From assembly GCA_945888475.1 (NCBI GenBank), contig CAMDAB010000005.1:1-63986 (forward strand): a stretch of 63,986 bases of DNA. The letters run 5' to 3'. Shown here one piece after another: positions 31,522-39,708 of the stretch; positions within the stretch are counted from its first letter, which is position 1; each line of letters begins with the position of its first letter. The DNA comes from Saprospira grandis DSM 2844 (GTDB taxonomy: Bacteria > Bacteroidota > Bacteroidia > Chitinophagales > Saprospiraceae). Under the pieces are notes generated by a model, which saw only the letters and a list, made by a program, of their open reading frames with translations, had not been told where the DNA came from and searched no databases. The position numbers and the translations under genes were made by a program.

Positions 31522-33552
31522 ATGAAATCTGTATTAAAGATTTTCATTGTTCTGTTTTCGCTTGCTTTTGTACTATCCTGCGGTAAGAAAGCTATTTCAA
31601 AAAAGGATCCCATTAATATTGAGTTGAATGATGCTGTTATTCAGCAGATTCTCAACATACGCAGCAAACGCAGTGCCGATGGTAAAAGTAATGTTGAGGC
31701 CTTAAAGACTTTTTTGACGGTTGACAATCCGGCGCACCGCTATATGGCGGCATTGGCATTGGCATCGCTGCAGGATACTTCAGCCATTTCTGCCCTGGCC
31801 GATGCCCTGGAAGACCCCTACGACGAAGTACGACGCGCAGCCGCATTTGCATTGGGGCAAACCAAAAGCATATCAGCCGCCCAAATTCTTTCCGAGGCTT
31901 TCAGGGCTGACAGTGTGCGAACGGTTCAGGCAGCCATACTAGAAGCAGTTGGCCGCTGCGGGGGCGAAAAAGAACTGAAAAGCCTTTGTGTAGCACAGCC
32001 CTATCCAATTCAGGACAGTTTACTACAGGAGGGCCTTGCGCTGGCTTTCTATCGCTTTGCCCTGCGCAAAATGGTTCAGCCCGAAGGGACAGAACGCATC
32101 ATCAAAGACTTTATTTCCAATGCCTTTATGCCGCCTGCTGCGCGATTTGTAGCTGCAAATTATCTTGCCCGTGTTCCCGGTTTGGACCTCTCGCCCTACG
32201 AAAATCTGCTCATTGATAATGTTGAAGGGGAAAAAGATCCCAATACCTTAATGTTTTTGGTGACCGGACTTGCCAAAACTAAGGGTTTAAAAGCGCTCGA
32301 AACACTCGATAATAGTTTTTATTCAAATAAAGATTACAGGGTTCGCTGTCAGATTATAAGAGGAATGCAGTATTTCCCATACGATTCGACTATAGGAATT
32401 GTTAAAGATGCGCTCAAAGATACCAGCGTTCATGTCAGGGTTTGTGCCGCCGAACATCTGATTGGTTTCGGAAAAAGCAGAGATGCTGCCAATTATCACG
32501 ATTGGGCCGATAAACATCCGAATTGGCTCGTAAGAATAAAACTATTGACCGCTGCGCTAAGCAATACCGAATACTACAAAAATCAGGAAAAAAGTTTCTA
32601 CAGTACCAAACTCATGGAAAGATTCCGAAAATCGGAAAATGTCTATGAAAAGGCCGAAATACTGCAGGCGCTATCCCATTACTCCTGGAACTACCGCTAT
32701 CTCTCGGATGCAATGTTTCCAAAATCGGATACTGTTGTGCTTTCTCCTGTTTTAAAATCGGCTGCAGCACAAGCATTGGTCAGCCTTTATAAAAGTCCTT
32801 CGCTAAGCATTGAATTGAATTTTTCAACTGCCAGGGTTAAAGAAGAAATTCATCAGACATTCCGCAAAGCCATTGAGAGTGGGGATGTAGGTGTTGTTGC
32901 CATCATAGCAGAGGCCATCGCCGATGAAAAAAACAACCTGAAAGCAGCTTTTCCGGATTATAATTTTCTAAAAGATGCTCAGCGCAGACTGAAACTGCCG
33001 CGCGATGTCGAAACCTATATCTACCTGCAAAATGCCATCGATTATCTTTCGGGGACTAAGACAAAAATTAAAACGCCGCTCAATTTTGTTGAAATAGATT
33101 GGCATTTTATCAATGCATTGGGTTCAAAACCCAAAGTTTCCATCGAGACGAACAAAGGCAAGATTGTGTTAGAACTTTACCCAAAAGAGGCTCCGGCAAC
33201 TGTGATGCAGTTTGTACACCTGGTCAAGGCGGGTTATTACAATAACAAGAAATTTCACAGGGTTGTGCCCAATTTTGTTGCTCAGGCAGGTTGTCCACGC
33301 GGCGATGGATGGGGCGGATTCGACGTAAATGTTGTCTCTGAATTCAGCATGCTGCGGTACTTACGCGAAGGCAGAGTGGGCATGGCATCGGCTGGCAAGG
33401 ATACCGAAAGTGCACAGTTTTTTATTACCCATGCTCCAACAATCCATCTCGATGGAAATTATACCATTTTTGCTCAGGTGATAGAGGGCATGAATGTAGT
33501 GCACAAACTCGAAATTGGCGACAGCATGTTAAAAGTTGAATTGATCAGATGA
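31522..33552 (+). CDS. HEAT-repeat lipoprotein with C-terminal cyclophilin-type peptidyl-prolyl isomerase domain
   Basis: 676 residues. Lipoprotein signal with lipobox FVLSC (Cys20). HEAT/PBS-type repeats fill about 40-480 (HRYMAALALASLQDTSAISALADAL; YDEVRRAAAFALGQ). The last 160 residues are a cyclophilin: FHRVVPNFVAQAGCPRGDG, then GMASAGKDTESAQFFITHAPTIHLDGNYTIFAQV, with the catalytic Arg (FHR) and the QFF segment present. Predicted to sit in the periplasm or on the surface as an isomerase on a large scaffold, perhaps helping fold exported proteins. Its 3' end overlaps the next gene by 4 bp. Confidence 0.9.
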   Translation: MKSVLKIFIVLFSLAFVLSCGKKAISKKDPINIELNDAVIQQILNIRSKRSADGKSNVEALKTFLTVDNPAHRYMAALALASLQDTSAISALADALEDPYDEVRRAAAFALGQTKSISAAQILSEAFRADSVRTVQAAILEAVGRCGGEKELKSLCVAQPYPIQDSLLQEGLALAFYRFALRKMVQPEGTERIIKDFISNAFMPPAARFVAANYLARVPGLDLSPYENLLIDNVEGEKDPNTLMFLVTGLAKTKGLKALETLDNSFYSNKDYRVRCQIIRGMQYFPYDSTIGIVKDALKDTSVHVRVCAAEHLIGFGKSRDAANYHDWADKHPNWLVRIKLLTAALSNTEYYKNQEKSFYSTKLMERFRKSENVYEKAEILQALSHYSWNYRYLSDAMFPKSDTVVLSPVLKSAAAQALVSLYKSPSLSIELNFSTARVKEEIHQTFRKAIESGDVGVVAIIAEAIADEKNNLKAAFPDYNFLKDAQRRLKLPRDVETYIYLQNAIDYLSGTKTKIKTPLNFVEIDWHFINALGSKPKVSIETNKGKIVLELYPKEAPATVMQFVHLVKAGYYNNKKFHRVVPNFVAQAGCPRGDGWGGFDVNVVSEFSMLRYLREGRVGMASAGKDTESAQFFITHAPTIHLDGNYTIFAQVIEGMNVVHKLEIGDSMLKVELIR

Positions 33553-35213
33553 TGCGCACACTACTTACCACACTCAATGCCAAGTATATCCATACCAATT
33601 TGGCCATCAGACTTTTGTACGACCTGAACAAGGAGTATGAGGGTCTGGAATGGAAAGAATTCAGCATCAAGGAAAATCCCGATGAAGTTGCCGCTTTCTG
33701 TGCCGATTTCGATCTGCTGGCTTTTAGTTGTTATATCTGGAACATCAAACAAACGCTGGAAGTCTGCCGTAGAATTAAAGCATTGAATCCAGATGCTAAA
33801 ATAATGCTTGGCGGTCCCGAAGTTAGTTACGAATGGGAGGATATTATTGTTTTGTCCGAAGTCGATTTCATCATCACAGGCGAGGGCGAAATTCCTTTCC
33901 GGGAGTTCTTGGTCAACTATCCTGATAACCTGGAGCTGGTACCCTCGCTCGTAAGAAAGGAGGGTGGGGCTTTCCTTTACAACAGCGACAGCAAAAATTT
34001 CGACCTTAACAATTATCAGGGACTGATGCCTTATAGTTTCGACGAACCTGAGGAAATTAAAAACAAGGTACTCTATATCGAAACCTCGCGGGGTTGCCCT
34101 TATAAATGCGAATTCTGTTTGGCGAGTCTCGATAATAAGGTGCGCTATCTGCCCATGGATACTATCAAGGAGACCCTGCTCTATATGATGCAGCATGGTA
34201 AAGTAATAAAATTTCTCGACCGTACCTTCAACATCAAAAAGACTTTTACCCTCGAAATTTTTCAGTTTATACTCGATAATTATCGCCCCGGAAATGTTTT
34301 CCAGTTCGAAATTACAGCCGATATTATTCATCCCGATATTGTTACTTTTGTGAGGGAAAAGGTTCCAAAGGGCCTGTTCCGTTTCGAAATCGGCATTCAG
34401 ACTGTCAACCAGAAGGCAAATCTCGAAGTGCAGCGCAAACAGAATTTTTACAAAACTGCTGCCGTTGTAAAACAATTGGACGATATTATAGAAATGCACC
34501 TCGATCTGATTGTGGGGCTGCCTTACGATTATTGGGACGATATCAAATTCAGCATCGAAGAAGTTTTTAAACTCTATCCGCCAGAGCTGCAGCTGGGATT
34601 TCTAAAATTTCTGAAAGGAACGCCCATGCGTGACAAGGAACAGCACGGCTTTGTTTTCGACCCCGAGCCTCCTTATCAGTTAATCGAGAGTAAATATCTC
34701 TCACAAGAAGAACTGGCAGAAATTGTAAAACTGGAACATGCGCTCGAGGTTTATTGGAATAAAAAAAGAGCCATACAGACCCTTCGCTACGTCACTCAAA
34801 ACTACAGTGTTTTTGATTTTCTTTTAGGTTTGGGCGCTTTCTTCGGTCAAAAGCTGGATTACCACAAATACAATCTGACAGATATTTATGATGTTTTGCT
34901 CGAGTTCGCCGATAAAAATTATCCGGATGACGAAATTCTAAAACAATTTATCGCGCTGGACTATTATTTATATTACAAAGTGAGACCTAGACCATTGTAC
35001 AATCTTGAAATTGAAAAAAAATCGCTGTCTGAGTTGATTACGCAATTAGAACATGGCAAAAAAGCAAAACGCATTGTCGGACTAAAGTTTTCATTTGACA
35101 CCGATAAATGGTTTGAAAATAACAGCCTGGAATTGACAGAAACCTGTCAGTTGATTTTATACAGTGGAACAAGCAAGGCAACGTTGATTCAGCATCAGCC
35201 TATTATAGGCTAA
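33549..35213 (+). CDS. B12-binding-domain radical SAM protein with DUF4080-like C-terminus
   Basis: 554 residues. N-terminal cobalamin-binding-like Rossmann domain (about 1-135: LAFSCYIWNIKQTLEVCRRIK, MLGGPEV, DFIITGEGE) without the DxHxxG lower-ligand motif. Radical SAM core (about 170-375) with CPYKCEFC (CxxxCxxC) after YIETSRG, then FEIGIQTVNQKAN. The C-terminal part contains FLLGLGAFF and resembles DUF4080. The reaction is unknown; relatives include methyltransferases and methylthiotransferase-like enzymes. ATG 33549 overlaps the preceding stop (translational coupling). Confidence 0.88.
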   Translation: MMRTLLTTLNAKYIHTNLAIRLLYDLNKEYEGLEWKEFSIKENPDEVAAFCADFDLLAFSCYIWNIKQTLEVCRRIKALNPDAKIMLGGPEVSYEWEDIIVLSEVDFIITGEGEIPFREFLVNYPDNLELVPSLVRKEGGAFLYNSDSKNFDLNNYQGLMPYSFDEPEEIKNKVLYIETSRGCPYKCEFCLASLDNKVRYLPMDTIKETLLYMMQHGKVIKFLDRTFNIKKTFTLEIFQFILDNYRPGNVFQFEITADIIHPDIVTFVREKVPKGLFRFEIGIQTVNQKANLEVQRKQNFYKTAAVVKQLDDIIEMHLDLIVGLPYDYWDDIKFSIEEVFKLYPPELQLGFLKFLKGTPMRDKEQHGFVFDPEPPYQLIESKYLSQEELAEIVKLEHALEVYWNKKRAIQTLRYVTQNYSVFDFLLGLGAFFGQKLDYHKYNLTDIYDVLLEFADKNYPDDEILKQFIALDYYLYYKVRPRPLYNLEIEKKSLSELITQLEHGKKAKRIVGLKFSFDTDKWFENNSLELTETCQLILYSGTSKATLIQHQPIIG

Positions 35214-35223
35214 ACAATTTAAA

Positions 35224-36486
35224 ATGGGACGCTTAATATCTTTTTTAATTTTTTTGGGAATGCTTCTGGCCTTGGATTTTTATATCTTTAATGGCCTCAA
35301 AAGTCTTTTCAGAAATGGCATGCCCAAAAGTTTGAAATGGGCCTATTGGCTGGCCACCCTTTTGCCCTTGATCTGGATGATGATAGCCCTGCCCCTGCAG
35401 CAGTATCTTGCCGATTACCGCTGGTTGAGTAATTTTTTTATTGGTATATTTTTTACCTTGCTTATCACAAAGGGAGTATACGGCAGCATTATGCTCATTG
35501 AAGATGTGTACAGAATTTTTCGCTACAGCGGTGAAAATCTGATGACACTAGCCGATAAGCAAAGGGAACCCTTTGCCTGGGAATCGCGCAGACGTTTTGT
35601 TGCTCAGTTGGGAATTGCTTTGGCTTCGCTGCCATTTTTCTCCTTTCTCTACGGTGTAACCCGCGGAAAATACGCCTTCACCGTTCACAAGGTACGAATT
35701 GATTTTGCAGATTTGCCCGAAGCCTTCGACGGCTTGCGCATTGTGCAGATTTCAGACGTACACTCAGGGAGTTTCGATTCTGTTTCGGCAGTGCAAAGGG
35801 GAACCGAACTGGTACAGGCACAAAATCCCGATATCATTTTGTTTACAGGCGACCTCGTCAACAATCGCGCTGAAGAAATTGAGCCCTATATGCATCTTTT
35901 TGAAAAACTAAATGCACCCATGGGTAAATTTTCCGTTTTGGGCAATCACGATTATGCGCATTATGTGCGCTGGGATTCTGAAGCTGCCGAAGCGGGCAAT
36001 ATGCAGCGGCTCTTCAAAAACCATGCTGCAATGGGATTCAAATTGCTGAACAATGAATCGCTGCTGCTTGAAAAAAATGGACAAAACATTCGTCTTGCAG
36101 GCGTTGAAAACTGGGGCAAGGGCCGTTTCCCGAAAGAGGGTGATTTGGACAAAACCTTTGCCGGAACAGCAGCCGATGAATTCAGAATTCTCATGTCGCA
36201 CGACCCAAGCCATTGGACCCATAAGATTTTGGGCTTCGATAAGCATATTCACCTCACACTCAGTGGGCATACACATGGTATGCAAATGGGTGTAGAAATT
36301 CCGGGTATTAAATGGAGCCCTTCCAGTTGGATTTATCCGCAATGGGCCGGTTTATACAATCAGGATAAAAAATATCTTTATGTAAACCGCGGTTTTGGAT
36401 TTTTGGGATTTCCGGGTCGGGTTGGCATTTTACCCGAGATTACTGTTATAGAGTTGAAAAAGGCAGCGCCCAAAAATATAGGTTAG
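35224..36486 (+). CDS. Membrane-anchored metallophosphoesterase (YkuE-like)
   Basis: 420 residues. Four N-terminal hydrophobic segments (about 1-150) anchor a calcineurin-like domain (about 160-415): RIVQISDVHSGSFDS, LFTGDLVNNR, VLGNHDYAHYV, MSHDPSHW and LSGHTHGMQMG, so both metal sites are intact. Similar proteins hydrolyse phospholipid headgroups such as UDP-diacylglucosamine or phosphodiesters; the substrate here is unknown. Last gene of the carbonic anhydrase operon, 10 bp after the radical SAM gene and 7 bp short of the convergent dehydrogenase gene. Confidence 0.9.
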   Translation: MGRLISFLIFLGMLLALDFYIFNGLKSLFRNGMPKSLKWAYWLATLLPLIWMMIALPLQQYLADYRWLSNFFIGIFFTLLITKGVYGSIMLIEDVYRIFRYSGENLMTLADKQREPFAWESRRRFVAQLGIALASLPFFSFLYGVTRGKYAFTVHKVRIDFADLPEAFDGLRIVQISDVHSGSFDSVSAVQRGTELVQAQNPDIILFTGDLVNNRAEEIEPYMHLFEKLNAPMGKFSVLGNHDYAHYVRWDSEAAEAGNMQRLFKNHAAMGFKLLNNESLLLEKNGQNIRLAGVENWGKGRFPKEGDLDKTFAGTAADEFRILMSHDPSHWTHKILGFDKHIHLTLSGHTHGMQMGVEIPGIKWSPSSWIYPQWAGLYNQDKKYLYVNRGFGFLGFPGRVGILPEITVIELKKAAPKNIG

Positions 36487-36493
36487 GCCAAAT

Positions 36494-37648
36494 TTAATAA
36501 AAACTTCTCCCCTCCTTAGCCATTTTTCTTAGTAATGGCGAACATCTGTAGCGGTCTTCTCTATAGTTTTCATAAAGCTCATCCATGCGCTGTACGCATG
36601 CTGAAATACCAATTTCATCGGCCCATTTGAGCAGTCCCTTTGGGTAGTTAGTGCCGTTCATCATGGCAGTATCAATATCATCGCGACTGGCAATTTGCCA
36701 GAAAAGTGCATCGGCAGCTTCATTGATGAGCATGATCAGAATTCGATCAAAAATCATACGGCCCAGGTTTTCATCCTTATTTGGTTCGGGCTGTAGGGTG
36801 CCTTCGGCATAGTTATAATGTCCGCGACCCGTTTTACGACCAAGATATCCTGCTTCGGCTAGTCTTTTTTGGGTAAAAGCGGGTTTGTATCGTGGGTCGT
36901 AATAAAAAGAACTAAACACAGTTTCGGTAACAGTGTAGTTAATATCATTGCCGATATAATCCATCAAAGTAAAAGGGCCCATGCGGAAGCCGCCCAATTC
37001 GGTCATTGCCCAATCGATGCTGGCGATATCGGCCAGACCTTCTTCCAGGATACGCAGTGCCTCGCCATAAAATGGTCGGGCCACACGATTGACAATAAAA
37101 CCTGGTGTATCTTTGGTTAGTACGGTTAGTTTCTGCCAGCTGTCGATGATGCCTTTCGCCCTTTCCAGGGTCTCTTTCGAGGTCTGAACCGCCGGTATAA
37201 TCTCTACCAGTTTCATCAATGGTGCCGGATTGAAAAAGTGAATCCCGATAACCCGATCCGATTTTTTACAGGCCGCCGCAATCGATGCAATCGAAAGCGA
37301 TGAGGTGTTGGAGGCCAACATACAATCCTCGCCAACAATGCTTTCAAGTTTGGAAAAGACTGATTTTTTTATCTCCAGGTTTTCGATGATGGCTTCTATG
37401 ATGAGTCCACAGCCGACATAGTCTTCCATTTTGTCGCTGCGCTGAATTCGGCTAATAAGTGCAATTTTGGTATCAGCGCTCATTTTTCCCTTTTCAACCA
37501 ATTTGTCCAAGGTTTTCGACATGCCGTCCAAGGCTTTGTCAACAGCTATAATATTTGTGTCGTATAGAACCACTTCGTGACCAAAACTTGCTGCCACCTG
37601 TGCAATGCCGCTTCCCATTGAGCCGGCTCCGAGTATGCCTATTTTCAT
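36494..37648 (-). CDS. 3-hydroxyacyl-CoA dehydrogenase (two 3HCDH domains, PaaH/HbdA type)
   Basis: Oxidises 3-hydroxyacyl-CoA with NAD in beta-oxidation, phenylacetate degradation or reverse butyrate-type pathways. 384 residues: Rossmann GILGAGSMGSGIAQVAA, the catalytic-pair region ASNTSSLSIASIAA and HFFNPAPLMKLVEI, and GFIVNRVARPF. A second, shorter 3HCDH C-domain follows (about 290-384: NEAADALFWQIASRDDIDTAMMNGTNYPKG). The longer form with two C-terminal domains is seen in PaaH-type enzymes. No other beta-oxidation gene is adjacent, so the pathway cannot be assigned. Confidence 0.9.
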   Translation of the reverse strand: MKIGILGAGSMGSGIAQVAASFGHEVVLYDTNIIAVDKALDGMSKTLDKLVEKGKMSADTKIALISRIQRSDKMEDYVGCGLIIEAIIENLEIKKSVFSKLESIVGEDCMLASNTSSLSIASIAAACKKSDRVIGIHFFNPAPLMKLVEIIPAVQTSKETLERAKGIIDSWQKLTVLTKDTPGFIVNRVARPFYGEALRILEEGLADIASIDWAMTELGGFRMGPFTLMDYIGNDINYTVTETVFSSFYYDPRYKPAFTQKRLAEAGYLGRKTGRGHYNYAEGTLQPEPNKDENLGRMIFDRILIMLINEAADALFWQIASRDDIDTAMMNGTNYPKGLLKWADEIGISACVQRMDELYENYREDRYRCSPLLRKMAKEGRSFY

Positions 37649-37671
37649 ATTATTTTATTGTTTAAAGCGCC

Positions 37672-37679
37672 CAAAGTTA
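37672..37679 (-). promoter_or_regulatory. Candidate -7 element for the hydroxyacyl-CoA dehydrogenase gene
   Basis: Minus strand TAACTTTG, a perfect TAnnTTTG, 23 bp before the ATG. No clear -33 TTG. Confidence 0.45.
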
Positions 37680-37731
37680 AGAAATTCCTAAACGTTAGAT
37701 TTGTAAGCATCAAAAATTTTAAGCGCAATTT

Positions 37732-37935
37732 TTAATCTGCCTTTTTCTTTTCCGCAGCTTTTTTTAGCTGATAAGCCTCAAATTCCCGGGCTTTCACCGT
37801 GATGGGCTGGCCATTTTCATCGGCAAATACCAATTCACCGTCGCGAAGCTTTTCCTCTGCCAGGAGTTTTTCGAAAGCGCGTTGGCAGCCTTGTATGATT
37901 TTTTGGATCTTGTCATCAAAATTATCAAAATTCAT
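37732..37935 (-). CDS. Conserved small acidic/basic helical protein
   Basis: 67 residues, rich in Lys and Glu, soluble. It has an N-terminal amphipathic helix (KIQKIIQGCQRAFEKLLAEEK), then DGELVFADENGQPITV and a basic tail ending KKAAEKKKAD. ELVFADENGQPITVKARE looks like a small beta-hairpin. I do not recognise a named family. It stands alone between the dehydrogenase and an RHS/YD-like protein. Codon use and the ordered domain argue for a real gene. Confidence 0.65.
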   Translation of the reverse strand: MNFDNFDDKIQKIIQGCQRAFEKLLAEEKLRDGELVFADENGQPITVKAREFEAYQLKKAAEKKKAD

Positions 37936-38006
37936 ATACTTTGATTTTTAATCTTTTAAAAAATGACCGAATCTATTTATATCTCGTCGGAATAGTAACT
38001 TCTTTA

Positions 38007-39071
38007 CTACCTGTAAGTAATTTTCCTTTCAGTGATGGTATATTCGCTTGGCAGTGCGCTAGGTAGACTCACCGTATATTCTGTCTTCTTGGTCCAATTG
38101 CCTTTTTGGTCATATTCGTAGCTGGCCACAGTTTTTTCAGATTCACCATAACTATATCTTTTTCCGATAAAAACTTGTTCAATCAAAGCACCCTCTGAAT
38201 TGTAAACAAAGGTCTCATTGTTGATAATAACGCCCTTGCTGTCATAGTTTGTGATAGATGTTTTATCTCCCTTCGTATTATATGTTGTAGCTTCTTTTTT
38301 AACAAATTTTCCCTCATTACTTTCATTTTCCTCAATCAACTTTCCATTGATATTGTACTTATAAGTAGAACTGCGCTCTAATTTATCATTTACAAAATAT
38401 TGTTCTTCAATGAGTTGATTGCTTGTGTTGTAATTTTTCTTTGTTTTGCTTAACGAATAATTTGATTGATATGCGTATTCTATTTCATTGCCATTTTTAT
38501 CATAACTATAACTAGTTTTATGGCCCAATTTTCCATCATCAAAATATCTTTTAAATTCGATTAATTGATTTTTTTCATTGTACTTTGCTAACTCTTTTAA
38601 AAAAATTGAATCATTGACATAAGCAATGAATTCAATATTGTTTCTATTGTTATCATAGCGCCATATAAATCTACCGTTATATCTTTGCCCTCTAAATAAA
38701 TAATTCATTCTTATATCAGTAAGGCTTGAATCTATAATATAGCTAATGCTTACTGAGCGATTTTCTTTTATGCCTTCTTCTGTTGTCGTTAAAGGTATAT
38801 TGCCATCCAATCTTTGATCTAATATACCTTCTGCCTTGTATAAATGATTCTTAGCATTGAATGAAAAAACAGCATCTACTTTAGTCGATTGTTTTTTTAG
38901 TTCCCCAAAATAGTCTAATGCAGTATATTCATTTACTTCAATTGTATTTATTTCACCCTTTATTTTACTTAAATCCCAATCAATATATTCCCAACATTCC
39001 ATAGGACTCATTATCTGCCCAAAACCATTCAGACAACAAAAAAGAAAAATATAGCTAAGAAAAAGTCTCAT
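38007..39071 (-). CDS. Secreted protein with YD/RHS-like repeats
   Basis: 354 residues. Signal peptide MRLFLSYIFLFCCLNGFGQ. From about 165 on, short repeats of the type YDKNGNEIEYAY, YNTSNQLIEEQYF and YKYNINGKLIEENES occur at about 20-residue intervals, like YD/RHS-type or MORN-like beta-strand units. It closes with YEYDQKGNWTKKTEYTV and ITERKITYR, a frequent C-terminal unit in Bacteroidota YD-like proteins. No sorting domain and no toxin domain. The genome location is isolated; strongly AT-rich compared with its neighbours. Function unknown. Confidence 0.75.
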   Translation of the reverse strand: MRLFLSYIFLFCCLNGFGQIMSPMECWEYIDWDLSKIKGEINTIEVNEYTALDYFGELKKQSTKVDAVFSFNAKNHLYKAEGILDQRLDGNIPLTTTEEGIKENRSVSISYIIDSSLTDIRMNYLFRGQRYNGRFIWRYDNNRNNIEFIAYVNDSIFLKELAKYNEKNQLIEFKRYFDDGKLGHKTSYSYDKNGNEIEYAYQSNYSLSKTKKNYNTSNQLIEEQYFVNDKLERSSTYKYNINGKLIEENESNEGKFVKKEATTYNTKGDKTSITNYDSKGVIINNETFVYNSEGALIEQVFIGKRYSYGESEKTVASYEYDQKGNWTKKTEYTVSLPSALPSEYTITERKITYR

Positions 39072-39376
39072 GGGGTATTATTTATTCTGATAGTATTGTT
39101 ACTAAGATAATTTTTAATATACAAAAATCGTTCCCATAAACACATCTAATGCGCTAATTTTTCTAAAAATTGTTGCGCATCTCCGAAGCTTTATCCAATC
39201 CACCGCACCTTTGGTGCTATGAATGTTGCGCATCTCCGAAGCTATTTCGAAAAAAAGAAACATTTAGCTTTTCCAATTACATCTTTAAAAGTTCTTTCTA
39301 TATCTTAACCAATGAGTTGTCTCTGCGTGAGATAGCCCTGTTAGAGGAAAGCGTAAAGATGCCTCGCAATAAATTT

Positions 39377-39424
39377 TTTACCACAAAGTACACAAAGACA
39401 AACACAGAGGGCCACAAAGTAAAT
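39377..39424 (+). repeat. Solo CACARAG four-box repeat
   Basis: Heptamers start at 39382, 39391, 39403 and 39413 (steps 9, 12, 10), the same spacing as the arms of the GxxExxY element at 2741-3326, but with no GxxExxY gene and no second arm in reach. Confidence 0.8.
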
Positions 39425-39597
39425 CTTTCAAATTCTAATTTCAAGTTTCATATTTCTTCTCGTCCTAAGACGAGAGAATTACGCGAAGCGAATCTAATGC
39501 ATTTAAAAAAGTCTAGAGTCTGACGTCACATAATCTTAAGTCCAATAAAAAGTCTTGATACTTGATGCGCTTCGCGGAACTCCGTTTGTAGAGCTCT

Positions 39598-39614
39598 CTC
39601 GTCTTAGGGACGAG
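39598..39614. repeat. CTCGTC-TTAGG-GACGAG hairpin
   Basis: Six-bp stem with a five-base loop, flanked on the right by ATCGGTTC. Same flank and stem as the minus-strand copy at 11530-11558. Confidence 0.7.
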
Positions 39615-39708
39615 ATCGGTTCTTGCTACCTCATAAAAATTTCTGACTTCTGACTTCTAATTTTTAAAAATCTTGATACCTGATACCTGATACTTGATAC
39701 TTGATACT

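Larger units (their letters stand above)
39072..39708. other. 637-bp repeat-rich intergenic region
   Basis: No gene. It contains, in order: a 20-bp direct repeat (39171-39190 and 39224-39243) around a small hairpin GCACC-TTT-GGTGC (39205-39217), a solo CACARAG four-box repeat (39377-39424), two CTCGTC hairpins (39459-39474 and 39598-39614) joined by GCTTCGCG words, and the valS trailer words (39640-39708). A 117-codon frame across it is an accident of the repeats. Confidence 0.8.

Noticed and set aside
33561-34499. 312-codon frame antisense to the radical SAM gene
   Set aside because: The opposite strand encodes a recognisable CxxxCxxC enzyme with full-length support; the antisense translation has no family features.
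39170-39523. 117-codon plus-strand open frame downstream of the RHS-like gene
   Set aside because: It is built from a 20-bp direct repeat, a CACARAG array and a CTCGTC hairpin; the translation shows no domain and its codon use is unlike the genes.
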